Position numbers and translations under genes: made by a program
Shown: piece by piece, positions 14,827 to 15,577 of the stretch
Layout: the number at the start of each line of letters is the position of its first letter
How positions within the stretch are numbered: position 1 is the stretch's first letter
The notes under the pieces: model-generated
What the model saw: only the letters and a program-made list of their open reading frames with translations
The model's database searches: none
Told to the model about the DNA's origin: nothing
From: JAUUZT01 sp964654015
GTDB taxonomy: Bacteria; Chloroflexota; Dehalococcoidia; GIF9; AB-539-J10
DNA length: 15,577 nt
Assembly: GCA_964654015.1 (NCBI GenBank)
Contig: CAZZHQ010000054.1
Span: forward strand, 1-15,577
Direction of reading: 5' to 3'

Positions 14827-14973
14827 ATGGATAATATCCATCTTGTTTTTGAAATAATAGCCTTGTTGGTGTTGTATCTTGTGAATATTCAGATGCTGAC
14901 AATATTATACAAAAAGGTTAAGAAAATAGAGAATAAACTCAATGCCCACGCCACTGATAAAGCAACACAATAG
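14827..14973 (+). CDS. Small single-pass membrane protein (48 residues)
   Basis: ATG at 14827 opens a 48-codon frame. Residues about 5-27 form one hydrophobic helix (LVFEIIALLVLYLVNIQMLT), followed by a strongly basic-amphipathic segment (KKVKKIENKL) and a short polar tail. GGGAG lies nine bases upstream. The clean layout of helix, basic cytoplasmic segment and ribosome site supports a real gene, although it is short and I know no family for it. Such proteins occur as phage, toxin-antitoxin or defence accessory peptides; nothing here decides between these. Confidence 0.5.
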   Translation: MDNIHLVFEIIALLVLYLVNIQMLTILYKKVKKIENKLNAHATDKATQ

Positions 14974-15163
14974 CTATAGCCCCAACTATAAAATAGCATG
15001 TATGTAGTAAATCAGTACCAAAATCGTAAGACGTTTTAATTGGAAGTGATATTAGAAGACACGACGTAATAACGAGAAGAATCTCCTTTTGTGGACTTAT
15101 ATCCCTTTGACTCCTCCGAGTATTATGACGAATTGGTAATTGCTTGTAGCTTATAGATAGCAT
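14939..15163 (-). CDS. Doubtful small membrane protein
   Basis: A minus-strand frame from ATG at 15163 (open further to a TTG at 15274) gives 74 residues with two hydrophobic stretches, LLVITSCLLISLPI and CYFIVGAIAIVLLY, and ends near a Trp-Arg-Gly-His. There is no Shine-Dalgarno before either start, and it overlaps the 48-residue gene convergently by 35 bases. Hydrophobic frames arise easily in AT-rich DNA, so this may be spurious. Confidence 0.25.
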   Translation of the reverse strand: MLSISYKQLPIRHNTRRSQRDISPQKEILLVITSCLLISLPIKTSYDFGTDLLHTCYFIVGAIAIVLLYQWRGH

Positions 15164-15347
15164 GCTATATTTCGTATATGAAGTCTGGTTTAAAAAACTT
15201 CTATTACTAACTATCATCCTATTGTTACTAATCCTGCCAGCCAGTTTGTCAGATAGCAATACTACTACAGCCAATGCTCAAGTCGTTCAAGATGAAATAG
15301 CCTCTGCTACTCTCACTATCACAATGACTACTGTTTCTAATCCATAG
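15162..15347 (+). CDS. Short frame with signal-peptide-like start, possibly a broken gene
   Basis: The 61-residue frame begins with a Lys pair and a long Leu/Ile core (FKKLLLLTIILLLLILPASL) and has ANA-Q near residue 38, a plausible signal-peptidase site. Only about 22 residues would remain after cleavage. No clear Shine-Dalgarno precedes the ATG. It may be the 5' remnant of a secreted-protein gene, or chance. It starts inside the same GCATGC palindrome as the opposing frame on the other strand. Confidence 0.3.
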   Translation: MLYFVYEVWFKKLLLLTIILLLLILPASLSDSNTTTANAQVVQDEIASATLTITMTTVSNP

Positions 15348-15393
15348 GTAATGTTATGGTGGTTTTTCGTTATATTGAATACAGACTCAAGAA

Positions 15394-15577
15394 ATGAAGA
15401 GAACCGTTCATAATTTCAGGTTTGGTTTCTGTGTCCATAAAGTCAAATCAGGACTAAGCAATAAAATTATTCAATCCCTAGATGGTTGGAAGACTCCAAA
15501 CATGGTCAGTCACTATGCACAATCATTGACCTTTGAAGATGCTTTGGCTCTATATAGTGAGAAGAATAACGTTGGAG
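15394..15577 (+). pseudogene. C-terminal fragment of a second tyrosine recombinase (5'-truncated, cut by window edge)
   Basis: From ATG at 15394 the frame stays open to the window end (61 codons). It carries the catalytic end of a tyrosine recombinase: HNFR (box II H-x-x-R), then GWKT, with Trp in the position usually held by His, and MVSHYAQS with the nucleophilic Tyr. The tail LTFEDALALYSE is typical of Chloroflexi-type integrases. The core-binding domain and box I arginine are missing; an in-frame TGA lies seven codons before the ATG and no matching sequence is seen upstream. It is therefore a remnant of an earlier integration, unrelated in detail to the intact recombinase at 10239-11492. 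Confidence 0.7.

Noticed and set aside
1..15577. CRISPR array, rRNA or tandem repeats
   Set aside because: No regularly spaced repeats or rRNA-like sequence was seen on either strand.

Overview
This window joins a conserved biosynthetic operon to an accessory region. The DNA is AT-leaning and bacterial. Several things suggest a strict anaerobe: the short archaeal-type LeuC/LeuD pair, a dihydroxy-acid dehydratase without the extra cysteine of the [2Fe-2S] type, and a contiguous ilv-leu cluster. A Dehalococcoidia-like (Chloroflexota) host is my best guess from remembered gene order, but this is not proven here.

Bases 1-10022, all minus strand, read as one long transcription unit in the order sua5/tsaC, rpiB, ilvD, ilvB, ilvN, ilvC, leuA, mgtC-like, leuC, leuD, leuB. 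The leuB gene runs off the left edge. Genes are separated by 43 bases at most and many overlap stop to start. IlvB/IlvN (acetohydroxyacid synthase), IlvC and IlvD make the valine and isoleucine precursors. LeuA, LeuC/LeuD and LeuB take 2-ketoisovalerate on to leucine. Oddities here are a tsaC frame with no ATG, GTG or TTG upstream of its essential motif, an IlvC cofactor loop without the usual serines, and an MgtC-type membrane protein placed between leuA and leuC.

Bases 10239-12036, minus strand, hold a tightly overlapped trio: a small protein with a canonical C2H2 zinc finger, a small CxxC protein, and a tyrosine recombinase with all catalytic residues. They look like the integration module of a mobile element.

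Bases 12401-13574 hold a divergent pair: a 73-residue XRE regulator resembling restriction-modification controller (C) proteins, and a nuclease-like protein with two SAP-like repeats and a PD-(D/E)xK signature. A near-consensus C-box operator lies between them. No methyltransferase is visible, so this may be a methylase-free, controller-regulated defence module, and it is the best candidate here for an undescribed system.

Bases 13643-14660, minus strand, hold a two-gene unit of a small zinc-ribbon-like protein and an HNH-type protein. Bases 14706-15577 hold a 48-residue membrane microprotein, poorly supported short frames and, at the right edge, the catalytic C-terminus of a second, 5'-truncated tyrosine recombinase. 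An intact recombinase on one side and a broken one on the other suggest repeated integration at this spot upstream of the tsaC-rpiB-ilv-leu operon.
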